A stretch of DNA of 15,805 nt from NCBI GenBank assembly GCA_031271275.1, contig JAISWA010000111.1, positions 1 to 15,805 on the forward strand, given 5' to 3'. Below are positions 1-6,248 of this stretch, one piece after another. The notes under the pieces are model-generated. The model saw nothing but the letters and a program-made list of their open reading frames with translations. It had not been told where the DNA came from and did not search any database. A program made the translations under genes and the position numbers. This DNA comes from Clostridiales bacterium. GTDB lineage: Bacteria; Bacillota; Clostridia; Lachnospirales; WQUN01. Position 1 is the first letter of the stretch; each line of letters starts with the position of its first letter.

Positions 1-1289
1 TCCACATTATGAATCTTACCCATCTGCGCAATTTGAATGGTCCGGTAATCGTCCCTTGTGCGGCTGCCCACGCCCGCGTTGACCGTGACGTCTGAACGGT
101 AGTTGCTGTACGAATACGGCGAGTACGTCAGCGACCACGTTTTGTTTCCGTTGCGGTCGGTGGAATCGAGCCTTAAATCAAGCGTCGTGTTGGACGCGAC
201 TTCCGCCCAAACATAACTCGCGGCGTCGTTGGTAATAACGGTCAGGGTGAGTTCCGTATTATTCTGGTAAGTGGAGGTCTGCCGCCACTCCGACTTTGCC
301 GAGGTAATGCTCGCCCGTTTTTCGGACACATTTACCGGAAGCGCGAAGGACACCGCCGTTGAAACGTCTTCCACCGCGTTGGCGTATACGATTACATCCT
401 GCGTTATTTGGGGGTTGATGGAGAGGGACCAGTTTTTGGACTGGGCGGTTTGGTTGCCCCGGTTCAGCTTTTCCGTTTTACCGTCATAGGCGACCCAGAC
501 AAATTCCGTCTGCGCGTTGGTGCGCACGGTTACGGTCACGGCGTCCCCTAACCGCGCGTCTGTGTTGGAAAGCCGCGCGCTGTAGATTTCCGCCGGGCGC
601 TCGCTCAAGACCACCGAAATTTCCTGAGAAACCATTCCGGTAGTGGTGTAGGATTTGTTGGCGTTAATCGTGATAACCTGATCCACGTCAGCCCTGAGCG
701 AAACAGCCCATACCTTGACGTTGGGGTCGGCGGACTCGCCCTGCTTCGCCAGGATATAACGCCCCTGCCCGTCTTTTAACCATACGTTGTTAACGTCTAA
801 ATTGGTGGAGACGGTATAGGTGACATAGTCGTTCTGGTATACGACTTCCTTGTCCGGGGTTATGCCGTTGATTGCGACCGTGACCGGCGCGGGGGTCGGT
901 ACCGGGGGCGTAGGCGTTACGGTGATGCGTTTGCTGGCGAAGGAAGCGCCGTACAGGGAATCCATGGTATTGGCGTATACGATTATTACCTGCGTCAGCG
1001 CGGGTTTGCATTCGAGGCTCCATACCAAGTTGCCGTATTCGTCGGCGCCCTGCTGCGCCGCCCTGTAGTACAAATCGTTGTACTCCACAATTACGTTGGT
1101 TACGTTGGGCGAGGTTACCGCCGTAAGAACAACCGAACCGCCGGTGCCGATGATGTCGGCGCTGGATGTTAAGCTCACTATTTTTTTAACCCCCGATGCC
1201 TGGGCGTACACCGTCGCATTCGGGAATAAAAAGCACATCGCAGCCGCGAACACGATCAGCAGCGCCAAACGCTTCACGTTCATTTTCAT
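1..1289 (-). CDS. Secreted repeat protein, partial (C-terminus beyond left edge)
   Basis: The frame is open for 429 codons from an ATG at 1289-1287 to the left edge; I checked every in-frame triplet and found no stop. GGAGG at 1301-1297 lies 7 nt before this ATG, which favours it over the second ATG six bases later. Residues 1 to about 31 form a signal peptide: basic start (MKMNVKR), hydrophobic core, then an Ala-rich exit (VYAQA). The mature part is built of about four diverged units of roughly 90-100 residues. Each is rich in beta-prone, Thr/Val-rich sequence and ends in a similar block: a Trp (for example W90 in LVWSL; also VWAVSL, NWSLSI, TWSLTY) followed some ten residues later by a V-I-V/N-A-N-like stretch. 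A Pro/Thr linker (TPTPPVPTPAP) joins units 1 and 2. This suggests Ig-like extracellular modules. I do not recognise the family. It is divergent from rpsF across about 200 bp. Its function may lie in the missing C-terminal part. Confidence 0.85.
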   Translation of the reverse strand, partial: MKMNVKRLALLIVFAAAMCFLFPNATVYAQASGVKKIVSLTSSADIIGTGGSVVLTAVTSPNVTNVIVEYNDLYYRAAQQGADEYGNLVWSLECKPALTQVIIVYANTMDSLYGASFASKRITVTPTPPVPTPAPVTVAINGITPDKEVVYQNDYVTYTVSTNLDVNNVWLKDGQGRYILAKQGESADPNVKVWAVSLRADVDQVITINANKSYTTTGMVSQEISVVLSERPAEIYSARLSNTDARLGDAVTVTVRTNAQTEFVWVAYDGKTEKLNRGNQTAQSKNWSLSINPQITQDVIVYANAVEDVSTAVSFALPVNVSEKRASITSAKSEWRQTSTYQNNTELTLTVITNDAASYVWAEVASNTTLDLRLDSTDRNGNKTWSLTYSPYSYSNYRSDVTVNAGVGSRTRDDYRTIQIAQMGKIHNV

Positions 1290-1390
1290 TTTTTTTCCTC
1301 CATTCATTCGTTTTGATTGCGTGTCAACCTTATGATAACACATAAAAACAAAAAAACACCTGTCAATAAGCGCAAAATTCTTAAATTTCC

Positions 1391-1420
1391 TTTACATTTA
1401 TTTTATAAGTGTGGTAAAAT
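1391..1420 (+). promoter_or_regulatory. Sigma-A-like promoter of rpsF operon
   Basis: TTTACA (1391-1396) and TAAAAT (1415-1420) are separated by 18 nt in an AT-rich stretch. Transcription would start near 1427, giving a leader of about 65-70 nt before rpsF. This is a match by eye to the vegetative consensus, not a measured start. Confidence 0.6.
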
Positions 1421-1441
1421 CACGCGCCGATTAAGACTTCG

Positions 1442-1491
1442 GCTATCCTTGCGCGCGGAAACGCGCGCCGCTGACCATAAGGAGGTATAGC
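1442..1491 (+). promoter_or_regulatory. Candidate S6:S18 autoregulatory leader RNA of rpsF
   Basis: The RNA just before rpsF can fold into two stacked stems. The outer stem pairs GCTATCCT (1442-1449) with AGG plus ATAGC (1483-1491, with U1486 bulged). The inner stem pairs GCGCGCG (1451-1457) with CGCGCGC (1462-1468) around a GAAA tetraloop. Between them is a large one-sided bulge on the 3' side that begins with a CCG (1468-1470). The outer stem covers the Shine-Dalgarno sequence AAGGAGGT (1479-1486). A stem with a 3' asymmetric bulge carrying CCG upstream of rpsF is the described bacterial site where the S6:S18 complex represses its own operon. A smaller hairpin, GCCGA/TCGGC (1426-1430 with 1439-1443), competes for the first bases. 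The fold is seen in the sequence; ligand binding is inferred from that known family. Confidence 0.6.
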
Positions 1492-1494
1492 AAA

Positions 1495-1782
1495 ATGAAC
1501 AAGTACGAACTTGGCGTCGTCATCATGCCCGGGCTTGAGGACGACGTGTACAAGGCGGAAATGGAGCGCGTCCAGAGCCTGATTGCCCGGTTTGAGGGCA
1601 CAATCGACAAAGTGGACGAATGGGGCAGGCGCAAGCTCGCGTACCCCATCAACAAAATCTCGGAAGGCATTTACACTTTCATCACGTTTACGGCGACCCC
1701 TTCCGCGCCGAAAGAAATCGAAGACCGCCTTCGTATCATGGAAAATGTGCTGCGTTTTTTGATTATCCGTTTGGATGATTAG
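1495..1782 (+). CDS. rpsF: 30S ribosomal protein bS6
   Basis: This 95-residue protein is the small-subunit ribosomal protein bS6, which pairs with bS18 on the central-domain platform of 16S rRNA. The whole length matches the family: the N-terminal YELGVVIMPG strand, the central DKVDEWGRRKLAYPINK segment, and the C-terminal ENVLRFLIIR segment. The ATG is 8 nt after AAGGAGGT (1479-1486). It is first in an rpsF-ssb-rpsR operon and is separated from ssb by 9 nt. No acidic Glu-rich tail follows; the protein ends soon after the last strand, as is normal in Firmicutes. Translation is probably controlled by the leader fold that covers its ribosome binding site. Confidence 0.98.
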   Translation: MNKYELGVVIMPGLEDDVYKAEMERVQSLIARFEGTIDKVDEWGRRKLAYPINKISEGIYTFITFTATPSAPKEIEDRLRIMENVLRFLIIRLDD

Positions 1783-1791
1783 GGGGTTGCT

Positions 1792-2271
1792 ATGAATAAG
1801 GTTATTCTGTTGGGCCGCCTTACCAAAGACCCGGAAGTCCGCTACACGCAGGCTGCCGAGCCCTCGGCTGTGGCGCGGTTTACGCTCGCGGTCAACCGCC
1901 GCTTTAAAAAGGAAGGCGAACCGGACGCGGATTTTATCGGCTGCGTTTCCTTCGGGAAGCAGGGCGAGTTTGTGGAGAAATATTTAAAAAAGGGTATGCA
2001 GATAGGCGTAACCGGGCGCATGAACGTGCGCACCTATGACGACAGCGCCGGGCAGCGCAAATGGATTACCGAAGTGATTACCGAGGATATCGAGTTTGCC
2101 GAGAGCCGCAGCGCTTTCGAGGCGCGCATGGCGGGAAGCGGCGGCGTTCCGCAGGAAAACGCCTTCGACCGTGAGAAGCCCGCGCCGGCGGCTAAACCGC
2201 CCGCACCGTTCGAGCCGGAAGGGTTCGCCGCGATTACGGAAAGCATCGACGACGACGATTTGCCGTTTTAA
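1792..2271 (+). CDS. ssb: Single-stranded DNA-binding protein
   Basis: This 159-residue SSB coats single-stranded DNA during replication, repair and recombination. Residues 1 to about 105 form the OB fold, starting MNKVILLGRLTKDPEVRYT and including the VARFTLAVNRRF and DFIGCVSFGKQGEFVEKYLKKG segments. Residues from about 110 to 150 are a Pro/Ala-rich flexible linker. The protein ends in the acidic DDDDLPF tip that recruits partner proteins. AGGGGG (1781-1786) overlaps the rpsF stop and serves as ribosome binding site. Its location between the two ribosomal genes is the conserved bacterial arrangement. The OB fold has Cys-Val-Ser (GCVSF) where many homologues carry a Trp-rich stretch, but otherwise nothing is unusual. 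Confidence 0.97.
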   Translation: MNKVILLGRLTKDPEVRYTQAAEPSAVARFTLAVNRRFKKEGEPDADFIGCVSFGKQGEFVEKYLKKGMQIGVTGRMNVRTYDDSAGQRKWITEVITEDIEFAESRSAFEARMAGSGGVPQENAFDREKPAPAAKPPAPFEPEGFAAITESIDDDDLPF

Positions 2272-2306
2272 CAATAATTAATATCTCATAGAAAGAAGGA
2301 TTTCAT

Positions 2307-2537
2307 ATGGTTCAAAAAAGAAGGGGCCGCCGGAAAAAACGCGTATGCGCGTTCTGCGTGGATAAAATAAACGAGATTGATTACAAGGATATCGGCAAGC
2401 TGCGCAAGTATGTTTCCGAGCGCGGCAAAATTTTGCCCAGGCGCGTCACCGGCAACTGCGCGAAACACCAGCGCGCCACCACCGTCGCCATCAAACGCTC
2501 GCGCCACCTTGCGCTGATGGCTTACACGCAGGAGTAG
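2307..2537 (+). CDS. rpsR: 30S ribosomal protein bS18
   Basis: At 76 residues this is full-length bS18, the partner of bS6 on the 30S platform. The N-terminus is strongly basic (residues 1-12), and the body KINEIDYKDIGKLRKYVSERGKILPRR is the family signature. Cys14, Cys17, Cys51 and His54 are all present, as in the zinc-binding (C+) form of bS18. GAAGGA lies about 6 nt before the ATG at 2307. It is last in the operon; a hairpin terminator starts 16 nt after the stop. rplI and dnaB, which follow rpsR in some bacteria, are not here. Confidence 0.98.
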   Translation: MVQKRRGRRKKRVCAFCVDKINEIDYKDIGKLRKYVSERGKILPRRVTGNCAKHQRATTVAIKRSRHLALMAYTQE

Positions 2538-2552
2538 GAATAATAATATTTT

Positions 2553-2588
2553 AAAAAAACCGCCCGGGGTTCCCGGAGCGGTTTTTTT
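2553..2588. terminator. Bidirectional intrinsic terminator between rpsR and holin gene
   Basis: ACCGC-CCGGG (2559-2568) pairs with CCCGG-GCGGT (2572-2582, A2577 bulged) around a GTT loop. A run of seven A precedes the stem and a run of seven T (2582-2588) follows it, so the hairpin can end transcription in both directions. It sits between the convergent rpsR and holin genes, 16 nt after one and 11 nt after the other. Confidence 0.9.
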
Positions 2589-2598
2589 GTCGCTTGAT

Positions 2599-3039
2599 TT
2601 ATTTTTTATCTGCCTTTTTGTTTCTAAGCGCCTCGACGGAATCCGTAAGCGCGTCCGGCAGTTTAATGCCCATCAGCCCCATGTTCTCGATGACGCTGAC
2701 CAACTCGTTAACGATAAACGCGATGACCACCGCGTCCCGGGTGAGCCCGCCCGTTTGCATCAAATCGTCGAGCAACACCGCTATAACGATTACGAGCAGC
2801 ATACATCCTTTTTTTAATAAGCCCTTCAGCCCCGCGCCGCTTTCCAACCGGCCGCTTTCCGTCTTGGCTGATTTTTTAAACACCGCGGCAACAACCCATC
2901 CGGAAACAATATCTATCGCCATGCATATGATTAATGTTTTAAGGAAATTATCGTAGCCCCCGAGGGCTTCAAGCGATACGCTCGCGAGAATGCCGCACAC
3001 AGAGAAAAAAACCGCTTTTATGTAACGCAAAATTTCCAT
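2599..3039 (-). CDS. Phage-lysis/toxin-secretion holin family protein
   Basis: This 146-residue protein has the pattern of the phage holin 4 / toxin secretion family (the TcdE-UviB-like group), which makes lesions in the cytoplasmic membrane to release endolysins or toxins. Hydrophobic segments lie at about residues 7-26, 31-53 and 77-95, with a further one near 100-118. Family marks include the MAIDIVSGWVVAAV segment, a Lys-rich cytoplasmic loop with LKGLLKKG, a central LLDDL, and the conserved C-terminal NELVSVIENMGLMGIKLPDAL. The tail is charged (RNKKADKK), as is usual for holins. The ATG at 3039-3037 follows AGGAGG (3052-3047) by 7 nt, a strong site. The gene is divergent from an S24-type repressor, and its promoter overlaps a palindrome. 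No endolysin, amidase or other phage gene is next to it, so it may be a domesticated or stand-alone holin. The lysis role is inferred. Confidence 0.9.
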   Translation of the reverse strand: MEILRYIKAVFFSVCGILASVSLEALGGYDNFLKTLIICMAIDIVSGWVVAAVFKKSAKTESGRLESGAGLKGLLKKGCMLLVIVIAVLLDDLMQTGGLTRDAVVIAFIVNELVSVIENMGLMGIKLPDALTDSVEALRNKKADKK

Positions 3040-3104
3040 GATTCACCTCCTTTCTTTCCGCAAATAATCCAAACCGCACCGAACAGCCGCGACAGGGCGC
3101 GCAA

Positions 3105-3128
3105 TTACATGTGACATATTACACGTAA
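3105..3128. promoter_or_regulatory. Candidate operator palindrome over holin promoter
   Basis: TTACATGT (3105-3112) faces ACACGTAA (3121-3128), giving an imperfect 24-bp inverted repeat with 9 of 12 base pairs matched. A third related half-site, TTGCATGT, is at 3133-3140. The right arm and centre contain, on the minus strand, the 10-mer CGTGTAATAT (3125-3116); the same 10-mer recurs on the plus strand at 3220-3229 over the repressor's own -10 box. Shared sites at both divergent promoters are what a CI/LexA-like regulator normally uses. Binding is inferred. Confidence 0.6.
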
Positions 3129-3143
3129 CGAGTTGCATGTCAA
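3116..3143 (-). promoter_or_regulatory. Promoter of holin gene
   Basis: On the minus strand a perfect TTGACA (3143-3138) is followed after 16 nt by TAATAT (3121-3116). The -10 box lies inside the palindrome at 3105-3128, so a bound repressor would block it. The predicted leader is about 70 nt. Confidence 0.6.
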
Positions 3144-3203
3144 TAATCGAATAACAGTTTGTTTTTACCGTGCAAATGCTTCAATGTGTGCTATGGCCCG
3201 CCC

Positions 3204-3232
3204 TTGCGAAAAAAATATGCGTGTAATATAAT
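3204..3232 (+). promoter_or_regulatory. Promoter of the S24 repressor gene
   Basis: TTGCGA (3204-3209) and a perfect TATAAT (3227-3232) are 17 nt apart, with transcription expected near 3239. The 10-mer CGTGTAATAT (3220-3229) runs into the -10 box and also occurs in the holin operator, which suggests autoregulation. Confidence 0.65.
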
Positions 3233-3270
3233 CGAAACAATGCGAACGCACGTGCTTAAGGAGCGGTGTT

Positions 3271-4056
3271 ATGATTATTGGCGAAAAGCTTCAAAGCTTG
3301 CGTAAAGAAAGAAATTTAAGCAAACGCGATTTGGTAGCCGCGCTTCCCATAAACTACAGCACCTACGCGAATTATGAATCGGGCTTCCGTGAGCCCAATT
3401 CGGAAGTGCTTCAGATTTTGGCACGGTACTTCAACGTATCCATCGACTACCTTCTCGGCATGACGGAGAACCGTAAAAAAGCGGACGAAGTCGCCGTACT
3501 CACGGATACCGAGCACGAGCACATCCTGCAATACCGCGCGTTGGACGACCACGGGCGGGAGTTGGTGGACCTTATAATGAAAAAAGAATGCGAGCGCGTT
3601 AATTTCCCCAACGACAAGGCGATGAACGACCACAAGCAGGTCGTTGACCGGCAGTGGATATCGCTGCAGGTGTATCAGCAGCGCGCGTCGGCAGGGTTGG
3701 GGGATTATTTAAACGAGGAAAGCGACAACGATTACGAGATTATGCGTTTCATGGCGACGCCGGTCAGTATGCGCGCGGATTTTTGCGTCAGCGTCCGGGG
3801 CGACAGCATGGAGCCTAAAATTTGCGACGGCAATATTGTTTTCATCAAGGCGATGCCCCAAATAGAGCCTGACAGCATAGGCGTTTTTAATTATGACGGC
3901 GAAGCGTTCTGCAAGCGCTTGCGCATCGACCATAAAAAGGGCGCCATCTACTTGGAGTCCCTTAACCGGTCTTACGCGCCCAAGCTTATACAGAAGCCCG
4001 AGTGCCTGCGGACGGTGGGGCTTGTGATTGGGGTGGCGGAACAAGATAAGCCGTAA
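3271..4056 (+). CDS. XRE-family repressor with S24 (LexA/CI-type) self-cleavage domain
   Basis: This 261-residue regulator has two recognisable domains. Residues 1-65 are an XRE/Cro-type helix-turn-helix (GEKLQSLRKERNLSKRDLV then STYANYESGFREPN, ending in the common YFNVSIDYLLG). Residues about 130-258 are an S24 peptidase-like domain. The catalytic Ser is S179 in RGDSMEP and the likely Lys is K215 in FCKRLRI, 36 residues later, as expected for this family. An Ala-Gly pair at 141-142 (ASAGLGDY) stands where LexA, UmuD and lambda-type CI are cut. The linker, residues 66-130, is charged. In the family, RecA-nucleoprotein filaments stimulate self-cleavage, so the target genes respond to DNA damage. 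The ATG follows AAGGAG (3258-3263) by 7 nt. It faces the holin gene, and both promoters carry a shared motif. It is not LexA itself: the HTH is XRE-type rather than winged. The SOS link is inferred. Confidence 0.92.
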   Translation: MIIGEKLQSLRKERNLSKRDLVAALPINYSTYANYESGFREPNSEVLQILARYFNVSIDYLLGMTENRKKADEVAVLTDTEHEHILQYRALDDHGRELVDLIMKKECERVNFPNDKAMNDHKQVVDRQWISLQVYQQRASAGLGDYLNEESDNDYEIMRFMATPVSMRADFCVSVRGDSMEPKICDGNIVFIKAMPQIEPDSIGVFNYDGEAFCKRLRIDHKKGAIYLESLNRSYAPKLIQKPECLRTVGLVIGVAEQDKP

Positions 4057-4057
4057 T

Positions 4058-4086
4058 TTGTAATGCCCGTACTATTTTGTTAATAT
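4058..4086 (+). promoter_or_regulatory. Candidate promoter of the polysaccharide operon
   Basis: TTGTAA (4058-4063) and TAATAT (4081-4086) are 17 nt apart in the 52-bp gap after the repressor stop. Transcription would begin near 4093 with a leader of only about 16 nt. There is no terminator between the repressor and this operon, so read-through from the repressor promoter is also possible. Confidence 0.45.
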
Positions 4087-4108
4087 GGGGACATAGAGGT
4101 GATGCCCC

Positions 4109-4681
4109 GTGCGAAAAAAGAATATTCTCATGATTATAAGCGCCGCGTTTTTACTTGCGTCGCTTTTTTATGTGCAAACAGTCGGCGCGCAGCCCGGAGA
4201 CGCGGCTGACCCCGTGGTCACAAAATCCTATGTGGACGGGCAGCTTGAGCAGCTGCGCCAGCTTGTCAATAACTTGCCCTACCCGACGCCGGCGCAAAGC
4301 CCCCCGCCGATGGACAGCAGTTTGATTGTTTCGGATGTTTTGTCTGAAATAGAAGCCCTATACGGCGACATGCTGCGTCAGCCCCCTGTCGAAAATACTG
4401 GCTTTCCGCAGGCGCAAGCGCCCTTTGAGACGGTGTTCGCGCCCGCGGGCAGCCGGATTATAGGGGACTCGGGCGCGGAGATAATACTGCGGGGCGGCGG
4501 CGCGGTAGCGGTAACCGGCGTAAACGGGCTGTGCGACGTGACTTCCGGCGCGGATATTGTTAACGGCGGGGAAATCCCGCTCAACCATTTGCTGATTGTG
4601 CCGGCGAGCGACGGGCGCGGGCTTGTCGCCACCTACGACGCGTATTTGATGATTAAGGGCGGTTATTATTTTGTGGAATAA
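4109..4681 (+). CDS. Membrane-anchored or secreted protein of unknown function
   Basis: The start is GTG at 4109, six nt after GAGGTGA (4096-4102). The 190-residue product starts with basic MRKKN and a hydrophobic stretch (residues 6-25), ending near VGAQPG, so it is a signal peptide or an N-terminal anchor. After PVVTKSYVDGQLEQLRQLV, which looks like a short helical or coiled-coil element, comes a Pro-rich linker (about residues 58-68). The C-terminal domain of about 80 residues contains VFAPAGSRIIG, GAEIILRGGGAVAV, LCDVTSGADI, NGGEIPLNHLLIVP and DGRGLVA. From memory this layout, with a KSYVD element and the AEIILRxG...PLNHLLI domain, occurs in many clostridial hypothetical proteins, but I know no function for it. 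It is the first gene of the operon and overlaps the next by 11 bp, which points to an envelope role. Confidence 0.85.
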   Translation: MRKKNILMIISAAFLLASLFYVQTVGAQPGDAADPVVTKSYVDGQLEQLRQLVNNLPYPTPAQSPPPMDSSLIVSDVLSEIEALYGDMLRQPPVENTGFPQAQAPFETVFAPAGSRIIGDSGAEIILRGGGAVAVTGVNGLCDVTSGADIVNGGEIPLNHLLIVPASDGRGLVATYDAYLMIKGGYYFVE

Positions 4682-6248
4682 AGCGATAGCCTCGTTTTCC
4701 CGTTGGATGGACGGCAGCCTGTTCTTCCGCGCGATTACGGCCTGCTTGAATTTTTTGGCGCGGCTGTGCGCGGGGAGTTATATCGCCGGTTGGTTTACCG
4801 CCGATTACGACGAAGGCGCGGTGACGCGCAGCAAGGCGGCGCGGCTGATTGACGGGGTATTAAACCTGCCGCCAAAAATCAAAATGCCCGAAAGTTGGCC
4901 CCGGGGTCTTTCGAAGCTCGCCAACGGAAGTTTCCTTATCCGCGAAACCTGCGCCGCGTTGGGCGTACCGGTCCCGGAGGGCGCTACCGGCGGCGGTTCG
5001 GCGCTGCTTCCGGTTATCCAATGGCTTGTCTTCGCCGCGCCGGTTGCCGGTCTGTTGGTTGTCAATATCAGCGCGCCGTTTCTGCCTACGATGGTGCTTG
5101 CGGCGATGCTCGTCGCGGTAATCCTGTTTATGTTTTTCACCCGGCGGTTTGTGATTGATTTGACCGGAGCTTTCGTTTTAATTTTCATTCTGGTAACGCT
5201 CTTTTGCGGCTTCACTTCCTTTTCCCCCTCCACCAGTGTGAATATCGCGCTTTTAAGCGCCGTGCTGATGTTCGCTTTTATCGCGGTTTTATCCTGCTGC
5301 TATACCCGCCGCCAAATCGAGCTCTTTTCTTTTTCATTCATAACCGCCGCCGGGGGCGCGGGGCTGTACGGGCTGTATCAGTTCTTCATTTTAAGGACGG
5401 AAGACACCACCTGGGTGGATGTGGACGTTTTCAGCGACATTTCCTACCGTGTTTATTCCACTTTCGAGAACCCTAACGTATACGGCGTTTACCTGCTGTT
5501 GGCGATACCGCTGTGCGCCGCGCTGTTTTTTTATTCCCGAAAGCCGCTGCTTAAGCTGTATTCCCTCGGCGTGGGCGGGCTGCTTGCGCTTAATTTATTT
5601 TTGTCTTACTCCCGGGGCTGTATGCTCGCGTTGGCGTTTTCCGCCATCGTGTTCGTATTGCTTACGGACAAAAGGCTTATCGCTTTTGCCCCGGCTGCCG
5701 CGGCAGGCGCGTTTTTCGTACTGCCCGCTTCCGTTGTCAACCGCGTAATAAGCATTTTTGACTTTAATAACCCCGCGGTGTCCGACACTTCCACGGAATA
5801 CCGGATTTCCATCTGGCAAAGCTCCATCCGGATTATTAAGGATTTTTGGCTGACGGGCGTCGGGCAGGGAAGCGAAGCGTATAACAAGGTGTTCCCCGTC
5901 TACGCGTTTAACGCGGTGTTCGCGCAGCACGCCCACAATGTGTTCCTGCAAATTTTTGTGGAAATGGGCGTCGTGGGGCTGTTCGCGTTCCTCGCCATGC
6001 TGGCGTGCTTCTTTCGCACGATGGCAACGCTTAGGCGCAACGCCCGGGAAGCCCGCGACAAAATTTTCGCTTCCGCCATGATTGCGGCGGTAGCCGGCTT
6101 TTTGTTTCAGGGGCTTTTTGAGCATGTGTTTTACAATTACCGGGTCATGATGATTTTTTATATTTTTATGGGGCTCGGGTGCGCCATGGCAAGGGTGGCA
6201 ATCAATAAACAAACCGAAGCAAGCGCTTCGCCGGGCGGCGCGCTATGA
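4671..6248 (+). CDS. O-antigen ligase/polymerase-like membrane protein
   Basis: This 525-residue polytopic protein (about 11-12 membrane segments from residue 120 on) belongs to the Wzy_C/WaaL-like group, which polymerises or transfers undecaprenyl-linked glycans on the outer face of the membrane. Supporting motifs are SYSRG at residues 312-316, STEYRISIWQSSIRIIKD before the long external loop, GVGQGSEAY, and HAHN with H420 and H422, the latter being the usual catalytic-region histidine pair, followed by the typical FVEMGVVGLFAF. The first 110 or so residues are an extra, partly amphipathic region (DEGAVTRSKAARLIDG, ESWPRGLSKLANGSFLIRE) that standard ligases lack. The open frame starts with TTG at 4671, 8 nt after AAGGGCGG; ATG at 4707 is an alternative. 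Overlaps with both neighbours (11 bp and 4 bp) suggest coupled translation. Whether it is a polymerase or a ligase to the wall or a protein cannot be decided here. Confidence 0.88.
   Translation: MWNKAIASFSRWMDGSLFFRAITACLNFLARLCAGSYIAGWFTADYDEGAVTRSKAARLIDGVLNLPPKIKMPESWPRGLSKLANGSFLIRETCAALGVPVPEGATGGGSALLPVIQWLVFAAPVAGLLVVNISAPFLPTMVLAAMLVAVILFMFFTRRFVIDLTGAFVLIFILVTLFCGFTSFSPSTSVNIALLSAVLMFAFIAVLSCCYTRRQIELFSFSFITAAGGAGLYGLYQFFILRTEDTTWVDVDVFSDISYRVYSTFENPNVYGVYLLLAIPLCAALFFYSRKPLLKLYSLGVGGLLALNLFLSYSRGCMLALAFSAIVFVLLTDKRLIAFAPAAAAGAFFVLPASVVNRVISIFDFNNPAVSDTSTEYRISIWQSSIRIIKDFWLTGVGQGSEAYNKVFPVYAFNAVFAQHAHNVFLQIFVEMGVVGLFAFLAMLACFFRTMATLRRNAREARDKIFASAMIAAVAGFLFQGLFEHVFYNYRVMMIFYIFMGLGCAMARVAINKQTEASASPGGAL

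Noticed and set aside
1322..1366. TTGACA boxes on the minus strand as promoter of the left-edge gene
   Set aside because: Two copies of TTGACA exist (1366-1361 and 1327-1322), but neither has a good -10 box at 16-18 nt; TTATCA at 1338-1333 is 22 nt from the first. The promoter is left unassigned.
3248..3255. GCACGTGC palindrome as a repressor operator
   Set aside because: It is a perfect 8-bp palindrome but does not share the half-site of 3105-3128 and lies downstream of the likely transcription start.
2599..4056. Prophage or prophage remnant
   Set aside because: Only a holin and a repressor are seen; there is no integrase, structural gene, endolysin or attachment-site repeat, and the flanks are ordinary chromosomal operons.
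5595..6212. Minus-strand open frame opposite the O-antigen-ligase-like gene
   Set aside because: Antisense shadow composition and no ribosome site; the plus-strand protein is clearly real.
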